Of a stretch of 64,000 nt of DNA, positions 9,965 through 18,774 are shown in pieces; positions within the stretch are counted from its first letter, which is position 1; each line of letters begins with the position of its first letter. The notes beneath the pieces were generated by a model. That model was given only the letters and a program-made list of their open reading frames with translations. It was not told the origin of the DNA and did no database searches. A program made the translations under genes and the position numbers. The stretch comes from an uncultured beta proteobacterium. Lineage in GTDB: Bacteria; Pseudomonadota; Gammaproteobacteria; Burkholderiales; Burkholderiaceae. Location: assembly GCA_903900805.1 (NCBI GenBank), contig CAIUOP010000075.1, forward strand, positions 1 through 64,000, in the 5' to 3' direction.

Positions 9965-10012
9965 TGCATTCCCCTTTAAATAACTTCGTTAATTGTTGCG
10001 GTCTTATATTGC

Positions 10013-11635
10013 TTAAGCTGCTTTTTCTTTGACGTATACCCCAGGCGCAGCTTCCATTTTTTTGTATTTCGCATTACCAAATGAGGTGCTTGCAGGTTTT
10101 TGCTCACCACCAAATTGTTCAAGCCAGTTCGTGTAATTAGGCCACCAGCTACCGGTAATTTGTTTTGCATCATCAAGCCATTCATCAGCTGTAGCTGCAA
10201 TCTTGTTATTTTCAAAGTAATAACGTTTGTTCTTTGCCGGTGGATTAATCACACCCGCAATATGCCCAGAGGCACCAAGCACAAAACGATTTTTACCTTT
10301 TAGGAGACGAGTTGACTCATAAGCCGAATGCCAGGGAACAATATGGTCTTCTTGAGATGCATATATATATGCAGGGCACTTAATTTTGCCCAGATCAATC
10401 TTCTCGCCACAAATGGTGAGCTTGCCAGGCTTAACTAGGTCATTCTGTAGATAGGTATGGCGCAAGTACCAGCAATACATATTGCCTGGCAAATTGGTCG
10501 AGTCACCATTCCAATACAACAAATCAAATGGTGGCGGAGAATTTCCCTTGAGGTAGTTTTCAACTACATAGTTCCACACTAAATCATTGGGGCGCAAAAA
10601 GGAAAAGGTATTGCCTAGGTCTAAGCCAGACATCATGCCGTACTTACCAGCTTTACTGCCAATCATTTTCTCCCGCATCTCCACCATGCCCTCATCGATG
10701 AAGACATCCAAAATACCGGTATTCGTGAAGTCTAATAAAGTCGTGAACAAGGTCAAGCTGGCTGCTGGATGCTCATTGCGGGCTGCCAGAACTGCTAGGG
10801 CTGAAGACGTTAAAGTGCCGCCAACGCAAAAGCCCAAGACATTAATTTGCTTGGTATTGCCAATCTCTTTGACAACCTCAATGGCTTTAATCACGCCCTT
10901 ACCGACATAGTCATCCCAGCTAACTTCTGCCATAGAGGCATCTGGATTTTTCCAGGAGACCAAGAACACAGTATGCCCCTGGGAAACCATATGACGAACC
11001 ACTGAGTTATTAGGCTGCAAGTCCAAGATGTAATACTTATTGATGCAAGGAGGCACCATTAGATAAGGACGCTCAAAGACTGTTTCTGTCAGTGGCGTGT
11101 ATTGGATTAATTCAAATAGCTCATTGCGAAATACAACATGACCTTCTGTAGTAGCAATATTTTTACCAACTTCAAAAGCACTTTCGTCCGTCTGTGAAAC
11201 TTTGCCCTTCTTCATGTCGCCCAGCAGATTCGCAATTCCTTTTTGAATTGATTGGCCTTGGGTGCTAATAATATTTTCCAGAACTTCTGGGTTAGTCGCG
11301 ATGAAATTAGATGGCGAGAGTGCATCAATCATTTGCTCAGTCGTAAACAGGATTTTTTGCCTAGTCTTTTCGTCTGTATCTACCGCTTTGGCTAATGACA
11401 TCAAATGTTTTGAATTGAGGAGATAGGTAGCGACAATCACCTTACTCCAAGAGGAGTGCCAAGCCTTACCAGCAAAGCGACGATCTTTAACTTCAATCGC
11501 TTCTGGATTGGTCGCAATATGAGCTAACTCTGCGAAGTATTCTTTTTGAATTTCCGCCAAACGCTCTGGCGGAATCATCGCCATATGGTGCGGCGCCAAA
11601 GATGGCGTTGCCCCGGTATTCATGCCTGCAAACAT
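10013..11635 (-). CDS. phaC: class I polyhydroxyalkanoate synthase
   Basis: PhaC polymerises (R)-3-hydroxyacyl-CoA on the PHA granule surface. The 540-aa protein has the lipase-like box GFCVGGT with the catalytic Cys near residue 269, the Asp in SQEDHIVPW, and the His in GASGHIAGVINPP, so the whole catalytic triad is intact. The N-terminal PhaC_N domain contains the FAGKAWHSSW motif. There is no PhaE or PhaR-subunit gene, in keeping with class I. It is first in the phaC-phaB pair. A second in-frame ATG four codons in is possible. Confidence 0.96.
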   Translation of the reverse strand: MFAGMNTGATPSLAPHHMAMIPPERLAEIQKEYFAELAHIATNPEAIEVKDRRFAGKAWHSSWSKVIVATYLLNSKHLMSLAKAVDTDEKTRQKILFTTEQMIDALSPSNFIATNPEVLENIISTQGQSIQKGIANLLGDMKKGKVSQTDESAFEVGKNIATTEGHVVFRNELFELIQYTPLTETVFERPYLMVPPCINKYYILDLQPNNSVVRHMVSQGHTVFLVSWKNPDASMAEVSWDDYVGKGVIKAIEVVKEIGNTKQINVLGFCVGGTLTSSALAVLAARNEHPAASLTLFTTLLDFTNTGILDVFIDEGMVEMREKMIGSKAGKYGMMSGLDLGNTFSFLRPNDLVWNYVVENYLKGNSPPPFDLLYWNGDSTNLPGNMYCWYLRHTYLQNDLVKPGKLTICGEKIDLGKIKCPAYIYASQEDHIVPWHSAYESTRLLKGKNRFVLGASGHIAGVINPPAKNKRYYFENNKIAATADEWLDDAKQITGSWWPNYTNWLEQFGGEQKPASTSFGNAKYKKMEAAPGVYVKEKAA

Positions 11636-11746
11636 AGTAGTCTCTTCAATTAATTAGGAGTATTTTCGATCTATAAAGCTTATATAGTTATACGCAATAA
11701 CCCTAGCCGTAGGGCTAAGCTAGTATTTACCCTCACAGAATGAGGC
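11636..11746. other. pgeF-phaC intergenic region
   Basis: No gene is seen here. It contains a small stem-loop (CCCTA-GCCG-TAGGG, around 11701-11715) without a clear T-tract, and AT-rich TATA-like sequence just before phaC that may hold its promoter. No CTGC-N3-GCA element is present, unlike the phaR upstream region. Confidence 0.4.
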
Positions 11747-12508
11747 TTATTGAGAAATCCATATCAATGAGGCAAAGCGTCCAGTGACCCCATCACGCCG
11801 ATAGGAAAAAAATCTCTCCCCGTCCGTAACGGTGCACAGATCTCCACCAAAGATGGCGTTCACGCCGACTTTTTTTAGTCTATCTCGCGCTAACTGATAA
11901 ATATCAGCCAAATACTTTCCAGGCTTGTTGGCGATCGGTAAGAAGCATTTTTGCAGATCATGCAACCCGGTTTCCTGAAAACGCCCCACTACATCTTCGC
12001 CAACCTCAAAAGATTCTGGGCCAATAGCCGGACCCATCCAGGCAATTAAATCTTGAGCGCTAGATTGATTGGCAAGCATGAGGATTTCACTTACCGTGCT
12101 TTCAAGGATGCCATCACATAAACCTCGCCACCCGGCATGGGCAGCTCCAATAACTGTGCCATCAGCGTTAGAAAATAAAACTGGCAGACAGTCAGCGCTC
12201 ATGATTACTAAGACTTCATCTGGAATATTAGTCACTGCGGCATCAGCCACAACAGGATTGCTAGCATGATGAGAGCGACTGTCCGGTGTGCTCACTTCAA
12301 TACCGTGAGTTTGTTTTAGCCAAATGGGTTCTGTTGGAATCTGATTTCTAAGAGTTTGACGATTGGCTATCACCTGAGATGGCTGATCTCCAACGTGATC
12401 TCCCAGATTTAGACTGTCATAAGGTGAGCTACTAACACCACCCTGCCTTGTAGTTACAAGCGAATGAATAGTTGCTGGAGCAGGCCAATGAGGTTTGATA
12501 GCCATCAT
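11747..12508 (-). CDS. pgeF: peptidoglycan editing factor PgeF (YfiH / laccase-domain family)
   Basis: This is a member of the multicopper polyphenol-oxidoreductase-like YfiH family. In E. coli the protein removes wrongly incorporated L-serine from peptidoglycan precursors. The family marks are TTRQGGVSSSPYDSLNLG near the N-terminus, KQTHG, SADCLPV and GAAHAGWRGL, which carry the Cys and His residues of the active site, and SYRRDGVTGR at the end. It overlaps the rluD stop by four bases and is cotranscribed with it, an order seen in many proteobacteria. Older annotation as laccase is possible. Confidence 0.92.
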   Translation of the reverse strand: MMAIKPHWPAPATIHSLVTTRQGGVSSSPYDSLNLGDHVGDQPSQVIANRQTLRNQIPTEPIWLKQTHGIEVSTPDSRSHHASNPVVADAAVTNIPDEVLVIMSADCLPVLFSNADGTVIGAAHAGWRGLCDGILESTVSEILMLANQSSAQDLIAWMGPAIGPESFEVGEDVVGRFQETGLHDLQKCFLPIANKPGKYLADIYQLARDRLKKVGVNAIFGGDLCTVTDGERFFSYRRDGVTGRFASLIWISQ

Positions 12509-13545
12509 GACTGATGTTCATTCTTGATGGAAGCTAGCAAAGCTTCTTCTTTTGGTAAGTCTTCCTCACTCAGTCCTACTTGGGGTAATAAGTCCATTAA
12601 ATCAGTGGGTGGTAAGCGAAACCAGGTCATCCATTCGTGGGATAGCGGGTGTTGCAGACTTAAGGCGAAAGCATGTAAAGCTTGGCGTTCAAACGGCAAA
12701 GACTTTGCCGCACCTGGAGTTTTTTTACGGTAAACAGGATCGCCTAAAAGAGGAAAACCAAGGGATTCAAGGTGAACGCGGATTTGGTGTGTTCGTCCAG
12801 TCTCAAGACGGCACTCGAGTAGAGCAAGGGGGGATTCGTTAAAGCTTCCCTTCGCAAGGCGTCGGAATAAAGTTGCCGCGGGCTTTCCTTGCGCATTACC
12901 AGTTGCCATGCGAAGTCGATCGCGCTGATCCCTGCCAACAGATGCTAGCACTTTGCCTTGGCTTGGCGTATCACCCCACACCCAAGCCAAATATCGACGG
13001 CCAACAGTTCGTTCTTGTAGTTGTCTTACTAAAGAGGTTTGCGCTTGAGCGGTTCGCGCCACTACCATTAATCCTGATGTGTCTTTATCTAGGCGATGAA
13101 CAATCCCAGCCCGAGGTAAGGACTTGAGCTCCGGATAACGAAATAAGAGTCCGTTGAGTAAAGTGCCCGACCAATTTCCGGCGGCCGGATGAACTACCAA
13201 CCCAGGCTGCTTATTAATCACGATGAGAGACTGGTCCTCGTAAACAACATCTAAGGGAATATCTTCAGGACTAAAGGCGAATTGTTCGGGCATTTCTTGC
13301 GGAAAGACCTTAATACTCTCCCCGCCACGTAATAAATAGCGGGCTTTGGTGACCTTTCCATCGACCATGACAGCTCCGGCCTCAACCCAGGCCTTGAGTC
13401 GATTGCGAGAATAATCCGGTAAAGACCCTGCCAATACCTTGTCGAGCCTCTCCCCAGCCATCTCTAAAGGGATATCTAGGGAGATGAAATCCTCTTCATC
13501 GATATAATCAAGAGGATTCGAATCAGGAGTTTGCGGCAATGCCAC
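12505..13545 (-). CDS. rluD: 23S rRNA pseudouridine synthase RluD
   Basis: It isomerises uridines in helix 69 of 23S rRNA (positions 1911/1915/1917 in E. coli). It has an N-terminal S4 domain (AGERLDKVLAGSLPDYSRNRLKAWVEAG) and the catalytic motif HRLDKDTSGLMV, with GRTHQIRVHL near the C-terminus. The open frame begins at 13620 but would then run into the divergent bamD leader. A GTG at 13545 preceded by GAAAGG ten bases upstream is the more likely start; this choice is inference. It is followed by pgeF with a four-base overlap. Confidence 0.92.
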   Translation of the reverse strand: MALPQTPDSNPLDYIDEEDFISLDIPLEMAGERLDKVLAGSLPDYSRNRLKAWVEAGAVMVDGKVTKARYLLRGGESIKVFPQEMPEQFAFSPEDIPLDVVYEDQSLIVINKQPGLVVHPAAGNWSGTLLNGLLFRYPELKSLPRAGIVHRLDKDTSGLMVVARTAQAQTSLVRQLQERTVGRRYLAWVWGDTPSQGKVLASVGRDQRDRLRMATGNAQGKPAATLFRRLAKGSFNESPLALLECRLETGRTHQIRVHLESLGFPLLGDPVYRKKTPGAAKSLPFERQALHAFALSLQHPLSHEWMTWFRLPPTDLMDLLPQVGLSEEDLPKEEALLASIKNEHQS

Positions 13546-13625
13546 GCTTAGAGAGCCTTTCAGTAATGTCCGACGGAATATCAGACGCCAGTTTAAGGCT
13601 TGCTGGGAGCTCTGACCCACAAAAA

Positions 13626-14456
13626 ATGTCCACTTTTTTAAATATCAAGCCAATAAGCTTAATTTTTATCATGTTGACAGCAGTCTTATTGCTGAGTGCT
13701 TGCGCAGGTGGGGATGGCCAAAAAGACGATACCGATATTTGGTCAGAGGCCAAGCTGTATTCAGAGGCAATCGACAAGTTGAACAGTGCTGACTTTGTTA
13801 AGTGCGGCAAATATTTTGAAAAACTAGAGGCACGCTTTCCATTTGGGCCATATTCACAGCAAGCACAGATGAATTCTGCTTATTGCTACTGGAAGGGCAA
13901 TGAGCAAGCTCAAGCATTGGTTGCTATCGATCGCTTTATCAAACTCCATCAAGGCAGCGCTAATTTAGATTATGCCTATTACCTCAGGGGCCTTATCACC
14001 TTTAATGATGACTTAGGCTGGCTGGGTAAGTTTACTGGTCAAGATTTAAGTGAACGCGATCCACAGGCAGCTAAAGATGCTTTTGAATCTTTTAAAGTTG
14101 TTGCAGAGCGCTTCCCAGATAGCAAATACGCCCCTGATGCGTTAGATCGAATGCGGTACATTGTTAACTCCTTGGCTGAAGCAGATGTCATCGTGGCCCG
14201 TTTTTATTATCAGCGCGGCGCTTACCTAGCATCCGCTAATCGTGCGCAGCTCGTGATTAGAGACTATGACCGTGCTCCTGCTGTAGAAGAAGCCCTTTAT
14301 ATTCTGTATAAGTCCTATGAGAAATTGGGCATGGTTGAATTAAGCAACGATACCGCTCGTGTTTTTAAACTCAACTTTCCAGATAGTCCAATGCTTGAGA
14401 CTGGACAGCGCGTTAAAAAAGAACGCAAGTGGTGGCAGTTCTGGATTAAACAATAA
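13626..14456 (+). CDS. bamD: outer membrane assembly lipoprotein BamD (ComL)
   Basis: BamD is an essential lipoprotein of the beta-barrel assembly machine at the inner face of the outer membrane. The start is set at 13626 because it gives a clean lipoprotein signal peptide (hydrophobic run then the lipobox LLSAC). The longer frame from 13539 would add an N-terminus unlike the family. The mature part has tetratricopeptide-like repeats, with the BamD signature ARFPFGPYSQQAQMNSAYCYWKG and an FVERFPDSKYAPDA-like repeat. Length is 276 aa. It is divergent from rluD, a common arrangement in proteobacteria. Confidence 0.95.
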   Translation: MSTFLNIKPISLIFIMLTAVLLLSACAGGDGQKDDTDIWSEAKLYSEAIDKLNSADFVKCGKYFEKLEARFPFGPYSQQAQMNSAYCYWKGNEQAQALVAIDRFIKLHQGSANLDYAYYLRGLITFNDDLGWLGKFTGQDLSERDPQAAKDAFESFKVVAERFPDSKYAPDALDRMRYIVNSLAEADVIVARFYYQRGAYLASANRAQLVIRDYDRAPAVEEALYILYKSYEKLGMVELSNDTARVFKLNFPDSPMLETGQRVKKERKWWQFWIKQ

Positions 14457-14486
14457 TCTCTTAGACTCCTAATCGATCTTACGTGT

Positions 14487-15602
14487 TTATTTAATCACAA
14501 CAGGCACGCGCGGAGCTACGGCACAAAGTAGCTCATAACCTATGGTGTCACTCAATTGCGCAACATCATCCACAGGCACTCTATCACCCCAAAGCTCAAC
14601 CGCACTTCCAATTTTTGCATTGGGCACATTGCGCAGATCAACACTTAACATGTCCATGGATACGCGGCCAACGATTGGGCAAATTGTGCCGCCATCTTTA
14701 CTACCATCACTGACCCAAACTGGAGTACCGTCTTGAGCCTGACGGGGGTATCCATCGGCATAACCACAAGCCACAATACCCACTCTCATTTTTTCAGGCG
14801 CTTCAAAGCGACCGCCATAGCCAACGCGATCACCTTTTTCTAAATGCTGGATATCAATGATTTCACTCTGCAGTTGCATGACTGCTTTTAAATGCGCGTT
14901 CTTAATGTCTGCATACAGCCCTGTGGGTGATGCGCCATAAAGCATGATTCCAGGTCTTACCCAATCGCCAAGGGCATTGCGATGCCACAAAATCGCTGCA
15001 GAATTAGCTAAGGATGTTGGAGCATCTAAACCCTCAATCGTGGTGTTAAATAATTCCATTTGACTTCCTACTGTAGGTAGTCGATCTACTTGATCCGCGT
15101 TTGCAAAATGCGTCATGTGATGCATTTTGTTTCCGGCAGCATGTAAACGATGGAATACAGTTCTATAGACCTCAGGTTTAAAACCTAAGCGATTCATGCC
15201 GGAATTCATTTTAAGAAAAACATTAAATGGCTTATGGGCCTTGTATTTTTCTAGCCACTCAACTTGAGCCTCGCAATGGATGACTAAATCACAAGATAGC
15301 TCCTCGGCTAGGGCCAATTCACTTTCATGGAATAACCCTTCTAATAGTAGGATTCGTCCTTGCCAACCTTGCTCCCTTAATCGCAGTGCATTTTGCATAT
15401 TAAGGAGGGCAAAACCATCGGTAGAGGCCAAACCTTTTAGGGCTGCCTCAATAGAATGTCCATAAGCCCCGGACTTCACAACACACCAAATCTTGGATTC
15501 CGGCGCAAGCTCCCGAACTCTGTTTAAATTGTGTCGAAAGGCATCAGTGTGGATAGATGCCAAAATTGGCCTATTTATTAAGCCAATAGCTGAAGCGCCC
15601 AT
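14487..15602 (-). CDS. alr: alanine racemase
   Basis: A PLP enzyme making D-alanine for peptidoglycan. The PLP lysine lies in VVKSGAYGHS near residue 42; the family consensus is VKANAYGHG, so two flanking residues are changed. The other active-site elements MNSGMNRLGF, VRPGIMLYG, and VGYGGRF are present, and the catalytic Tyr sits in the latter region. GRVSMDML is near the end. The ATG at 15602 is chosen over the GTG at 15608 because AAAGGAGGA lies at good spacing only for the ATG. It converges on bamD. Confidence 0.94.
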   Translation of the reverse strand: MGASAIGLINRPILASIHTDAFRHNLNRVRELAPESKIWCVVKSGAYGHSIEAALKGLASTDGFALLNMQNALRLREQGWQGRILLLEGLFHESELALAEELSCDLVIHCEAQVEWLEKYKAHKPFNVFLKMNSGMNRLGFKPEVYRTVFHRLHAAGNKMHHMTHFANADQVDRLPTVGSQMELFNTTIEGLDAPTSLANSAAILWHRNALGDWVRPGIMLYGASPTGLYADIKNAHLKAVMQLQSEIIDIQHLEKGDRVGYGGRFEAPEKMRVGIVACGYADGYPRQAQDGTPVWVSDGSKDGGTICPIVGRVSMDMLSVDLRNVPNAKIGSAVELWGDRVPVDDVAQLSDTIGYELLCAVAPRVPVVIK

Positions 15603-15652
15603 ATTCACTCCTCCTTTCGTGTTTTAATGGATTCAATGACTAGATTGTACGA

Positions 15653-16975
15653 ATGAACCGTAGTTTTTACACCATTATGGCGGCGCAATTTTTTTCGTCG
15701 CTTGCCGATAACGCTTTGCTGATCGCAGCAATTGCCCTTCTGGCCCAGCTCCAAGCTCCGGCCTGGATGACCCCTTTACTGAAATTGTTCTTCGTTTTGT
15801 CCTATGTAGTGCTAGCAGCCTTTGTGGGTGCCTTTGCTGACTCCCGCCCCAAGGGAAACGTCATGTTTATAACTAATACGATCAAATTTGTAGGTTGTGT
15901 AGTGATGCTGTTTGGAAGTCACCCATTATTGTCTTATGCAATCGTTGGCCTTGGGGCCGCCGCTTACTCCCCTGCCAAATACGGTATTTTGACTGAATTA
16001 CTGCCTCCAGAAAAACTGGTGGCCGCCAATGGTTGGATTGAAGGTCTGACCGTCGGCTCAATCATTTTAGGCACTGTACTAGGTGGCGTCCTCATTAGCA
16101 GCACAGTATCTGGAAGTCTCTTGGCATTAGATGTGCCAAGTATGGATACTGGTATTGATACCCCCGCAGAGTCAGCCATTCTCATCATCATGATGATTTA
16201 TATCGTAGCAGCGATGATTAATCTGAAGATTCCAGACACTGGAGCTCGCTATGTCTCCCAAAAAACCAACCCTATTGAGCTGATCAAAGATTTTTCTGTT
16301 TGCTTTAAAACTTTATGGAATGACCGCTTAGGACAAATCTCATTGGCAGTAACCACTTTATTTTGGGGTGCTGGTGCTACTTTGCAATTTATCGTGATTA
16401 AGTGGGCTCAAGTTTCTTTGCATATGAATTTATCCCAAGGCGCTATTCTGCAAGCCATCTCAGCCGTTGGTGTAGCTGGAGGCGCCGTCTGGGCTGCTTC
16501 ACGTGTCCCGCTTCGCCATTCATTAAAAGTACTGCCTTATGGCATTACCATGGGCCTAGTGGTTTGTGTCATGGCCGTCTACAACTCTAATATGCTGCCG
16601 GACATAACCATCATGACTATTGGCAAGATGGAAATCAGTCTGAATTTATTGCCTGCCTATTTCTTACTCATTGTTGTGGGTTGGCTTGCAGGTTATTTTG
16701 TCGTGCCGATGAATGCGCTACTTCAGCACCGTGGTCACGTTCTGATGTCTGCTGGCCACTCTATTGCAGTTCAAAACTTTAATGAGAATATTTCAGTTTT
16801 AATGATGCTGGCAATCTATTCGCTATTGATATGGTTTGATGTGCCAATCCCTTACGTCATTATTGGTTTTGGATTAACCGTCAGCTGCATCATGTGGCTT
16901 GTAATCAAGCGTCACGCTAGAAACCAGGCTGAATATGACTCTATGCACTTGATCGGTGAGCATAAGCAGCATTAA
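15653..16975 (+). CDS. lplT: lysophospholipid transporter LplT
   Basis: An MFS-type transporter that moves lysophospholipids across the inner membrane for re-acylation. The 440-aa protein starts FYTIMAAQFFSSLADNALLIAAIALL, the signature of LplT, and has about 12 hydrophobic segments. AAYSPAKYGILTELLPPEKLV is also typical. No acyltransferase domain (Aas) is fused or adjacent here. It is divergent from alr with a 50-base gap. Confidence 0.9.
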   Translation: MNRSFYTIMAAQFFSSLADNALLIAAIALLAQLQAPAWMTPLLKLFFVLSYVVLAAFVGAFADSRPKGNVMFITNTIKFVGCVVMLFGSHPLLSYAIVGLGAAAYSPAKYGILTELLPPEKLVAANGWIEGLTVGSIILGTVLGGVLISSTVSGSLLALDVPSMDTGIDTPAESAILIIMMIYIVAAMINLKIPDTGARYVSQKTNPIELIKDFSVCFKTLWNDRLGQISLAVTTLFWGAGATLQFIVIKWAQVSLHMNLSQGAILQAISAVGVAGGAVWAASRVPLRHSLKVLPYGITMGLVVCVMAVYNSNMLPDITIMTIGKMEISLNLLPAYFLLIVVGWLAGYFVVPMNALLQHRGHVLMSAGHSIAVQNFNENISVLMMLAIYSLLIWFDVPIPYVIIGFGLTVSCIMWLVIKRHARNQAEYDSMHLIGEHKQH

Positions 16976-16993
16976 TTAGCGCTTAGCTGTAAA

Positions 16994-17506
16994 TCAAATA
17001 TTTTGTAGTACTGACTTTGCTAGCAAAAGATCCTGCCAGAGCAAGGCCTTATCCTTTGGCTTAGCAAGCAACTGAGCTAAATCAAATGAAGCAATCACCG
17101 GAATTTCTTCATTAGAGCCATTATTTAAAGCCAAAATAGTTTCACGTAATTGAGGTAATGAATCCTTCTCGCCGGTAATTTTTTGAGCAACAGAGCCGCC
17201 AAAGGCAAGCGCAACCACTGGCAAACCATCCTCTGGAACTTGAAGTTGATGTAAATCATCACCAGCATTCTTCCAAGACCACTCTTGCGGGCTTAAGCCT
17301 AGCAACCTAATAACGCTCTGAAAAAGAACCTGCGCATCACCCTGTGGCGCAGTTCCAAAGAACCACCAATGCCCTTGAGATATTTTTTCGGCTGCTGGCG
17401 AGGCTTCTATCGGGGTGTTGACTGTAGGCGGCGCTTGCACAGCATCCTTAGCGGCCCACTCGGTGATGCCCATTTCTTTTAAGAAGGCTGAATTTGTATT
17501 ACTCAT
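16994..17506 (-). CDS. HolD-like / degenerate family-4 uracil-DNA-glycosylase-like protein
   Basis: I do not recognise it with certainty. The 170-aa protein begins FLKEMGITEW, like the start of the DNA polymerase III psi subunit (HolD), and ends with KDKALLWQDLLLAKSVL. Its C-terminal half (PVVALAFGGSVAQKITG ... IPVIASFDLAQLL ... DKALLWQDLL) follows the layout of the C-terminus of family-4 uracil-DNA glycosylases. However, the HP dipeptide of the TYHPAYLL motif is replaced by FD, the GEAPG motif reads GTAPQ, and there is no cysteine at all for a [4Fe-4S] cluster. Catalysis is therefore unlikely. It overlaps rimI by four bases, and holD-rimI adjacency is known in E. coli. A psi-subunit role is inferred. 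Confidence 0.55.
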   Translation of the reverse strand: MSNTNSAFLKEMGITEWAAKDAVQAPPTVNTPIEASPAAEKISQGHWWFFGTAPQGDAQVLFQSVIRLLGLSPQEWSWKNAGDDLHQLQVPEDGLPVVALAFGGSVAQKITGEKDSLPQLRETILALNNGSNEEIPVIASFDLAQLLAKPKDKALLWQDLLLAKSVLQNI

Positions 17507-18018
17507 GTCTCTAGCTTAATCGATTTAGCCATCACTAGCGCATCCTCCCTGCTTCCTAATTGGGGATCGGCTGGATAGTAGTTTTTGCGTATACCAATCT
17601 GCTCGTATCCAAGCTTTTGGTACATGGTGACTGCAGCAATATTTGATGGCCTTACTTCCAGAATAATTCTAGGCATATTTTGCTGGGCGGCAACCCCTTC
17701 AATTGCAGCCATCATTCTGGAGGCCAATCCCAATTTACGCAACTTTGGCGATACCGTGATATTGAGTAAATGCAATTCGTCAACAGCAGGAAAAAGAATG
17801 CAATAAGCCCATAAGACTGCTGGATCTAAATATGATCCTTTGATAGATTGATCCACTTGCGGGCGGATGCAATATGCCCAGTGCCCTGCCGCCAAAGAAT
17901 CCGAAAAGTTTCCTTTGGTCCAAGGGTGCAAATGCGATACCGCTTCTATTGCTAAAACAGCATCTAAATCTGCAGTTTGCATCGGCAGAAAAGAAAGTTC
18001 AGCAATACCCTCAGACAT
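17503..18018 (-). CDS. rimI: ribosomal protein bS18 N-alanine acetyltransferase RimI
   Basis: A GNAT acetyltransferase that acetylates the N-terminus of ribosomal protein bS18 and possibly other proteins. The 171-aa sequence carries the N-terminal ADLDAVLAIEAVSHLHPWTKGNF, the acetyl-CoA loop VSPKLRKLGLASRMM (the R/QxxGxG/A type), and ILEVRPSNIAAVTMYQKLGYEQIGIRKNYY, all standard for RimI. It overlaps tsaB by one base and the next gene by four, so the three are translationally coupled. Confidence 0.93.
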   Translation of the reverse strand: MSEGIAELSFLPMQTADLDAVLAIEAVSHLHPWTKGNFSDSLAAGHWAYCIRPQVDQSIKGSYLDPAVLWAYCILFPAVDELHLLNITVSPKLRKLGLASRMMAAIEGVAAQQNMPRIILEVRPSNIAAVTMYQKLGYEQIGIRKNYYPADPQLGSREDALVMAKSIKLET

Positions 18019-18740
18019 TACTTCAATGCCTCAAGACGCTCTTGCGTTGTTAGTGCTACCTTGTCTCGGACATATAGTGGCTCAAGCTCGCGGACATGGA
18101 TTTGTCTACCTTCATTGAACCCTTGTATAGCGCAGTCTAAGATACCTAAAGCAGTTAAATGGATTTGCGCATCAAGTGCGTTAGATGCTAGCGTTGTATT
18201 AGCAAACAATCGATCGCCATAGACTTCTATGGCACTACCCGCTACAAATTGAACCTCGGTAAGATCTAATTGTTCAGGCTTTGATAAATGAATATTGCCA
18301 ATACGTTTTGCTAAATCTTGTTGCCGTCCTGGAGATTCGTATTTAGCCCAGTAAATTTCATCCATACGCGCATCGATCGCAATCACAAAATGACTCGGCT
18401 TGGCATTTTTAAAATGAGTTGTTTTAATTAATTGCGCTGCAATGGCGTCGAGACTAGCAACTGGCAAGATCGGTAGGTCGCATGAGATAGCTAAGCCTTG
18501 AACTGCGGCTACACCGAGCCTAACGCCAGTAAACGCGCCTGGACCAATGCCAACAGCAATTGCATCAAGCTCGTTTAACCCTATGTTTGCTTCCTCCAGA
18601 AGTTTCTCTACCAAAGGTAAAAGTAGCTGGCTAGCGCCAGCCGATACCAACTCATGTCGGAGGATTGGTGATTTATCACCTAAAGATAAAGCCACCGAAC
18701 ACCAAGCTGTTGAGGTGTCGATGGCTAAGATGCGCGTCAA
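18018..18740 (-). CDS. tsaB: tRNA threonylcarbamoyladenosine biosynthesis protein TsaB
   Basis: TsaB is the scaffold partner of TsaD in forming t6A37 of ANN-decoding tRNAs. The 240-aa protein has the ASKHA-fold phosphate loop ILAIDTSTAWCSVAL at the N-terminus and IAVGIGPGAFTGVRLGVAAVQGLA, the most conserved TsaB stretch. It is first of the tsaB-rimI-(HolD-like) unit. The association of TsaB with RimI is common in bacteria. Confidence 0.95.
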   Translation of the reverse strand: MTRILAIDTSTAWCSVALSLGDKSPILRHELVSAGASQLLLPLVEKLLEEANIGLNELDAIAVGIGPGAFTGVRLGVAAVQGLAISCDLPILPVASLDAIAAQLIKTTHFKNAKPSHFVIAIDARMDEIYWAKYESPGRQQDLAKRIGNIHLSKPEQLDLTEVQFVAGSAIEVYGDRLFANTTLASNALDAQIHLTALGILDCAIQGFNEGRQIHVRELEPLYVRDKVALTTQERLEALK

Positions 18741-18774
18741 TTTGAACTCTTTTTAGTTAGCTTGAAAAAGCAAA

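Noticed and set aside
9976-10215. 79-aa minus-strand ORF
   Set aside because: It lies in another frame of the phaC 3' end and has no codon or motif support.
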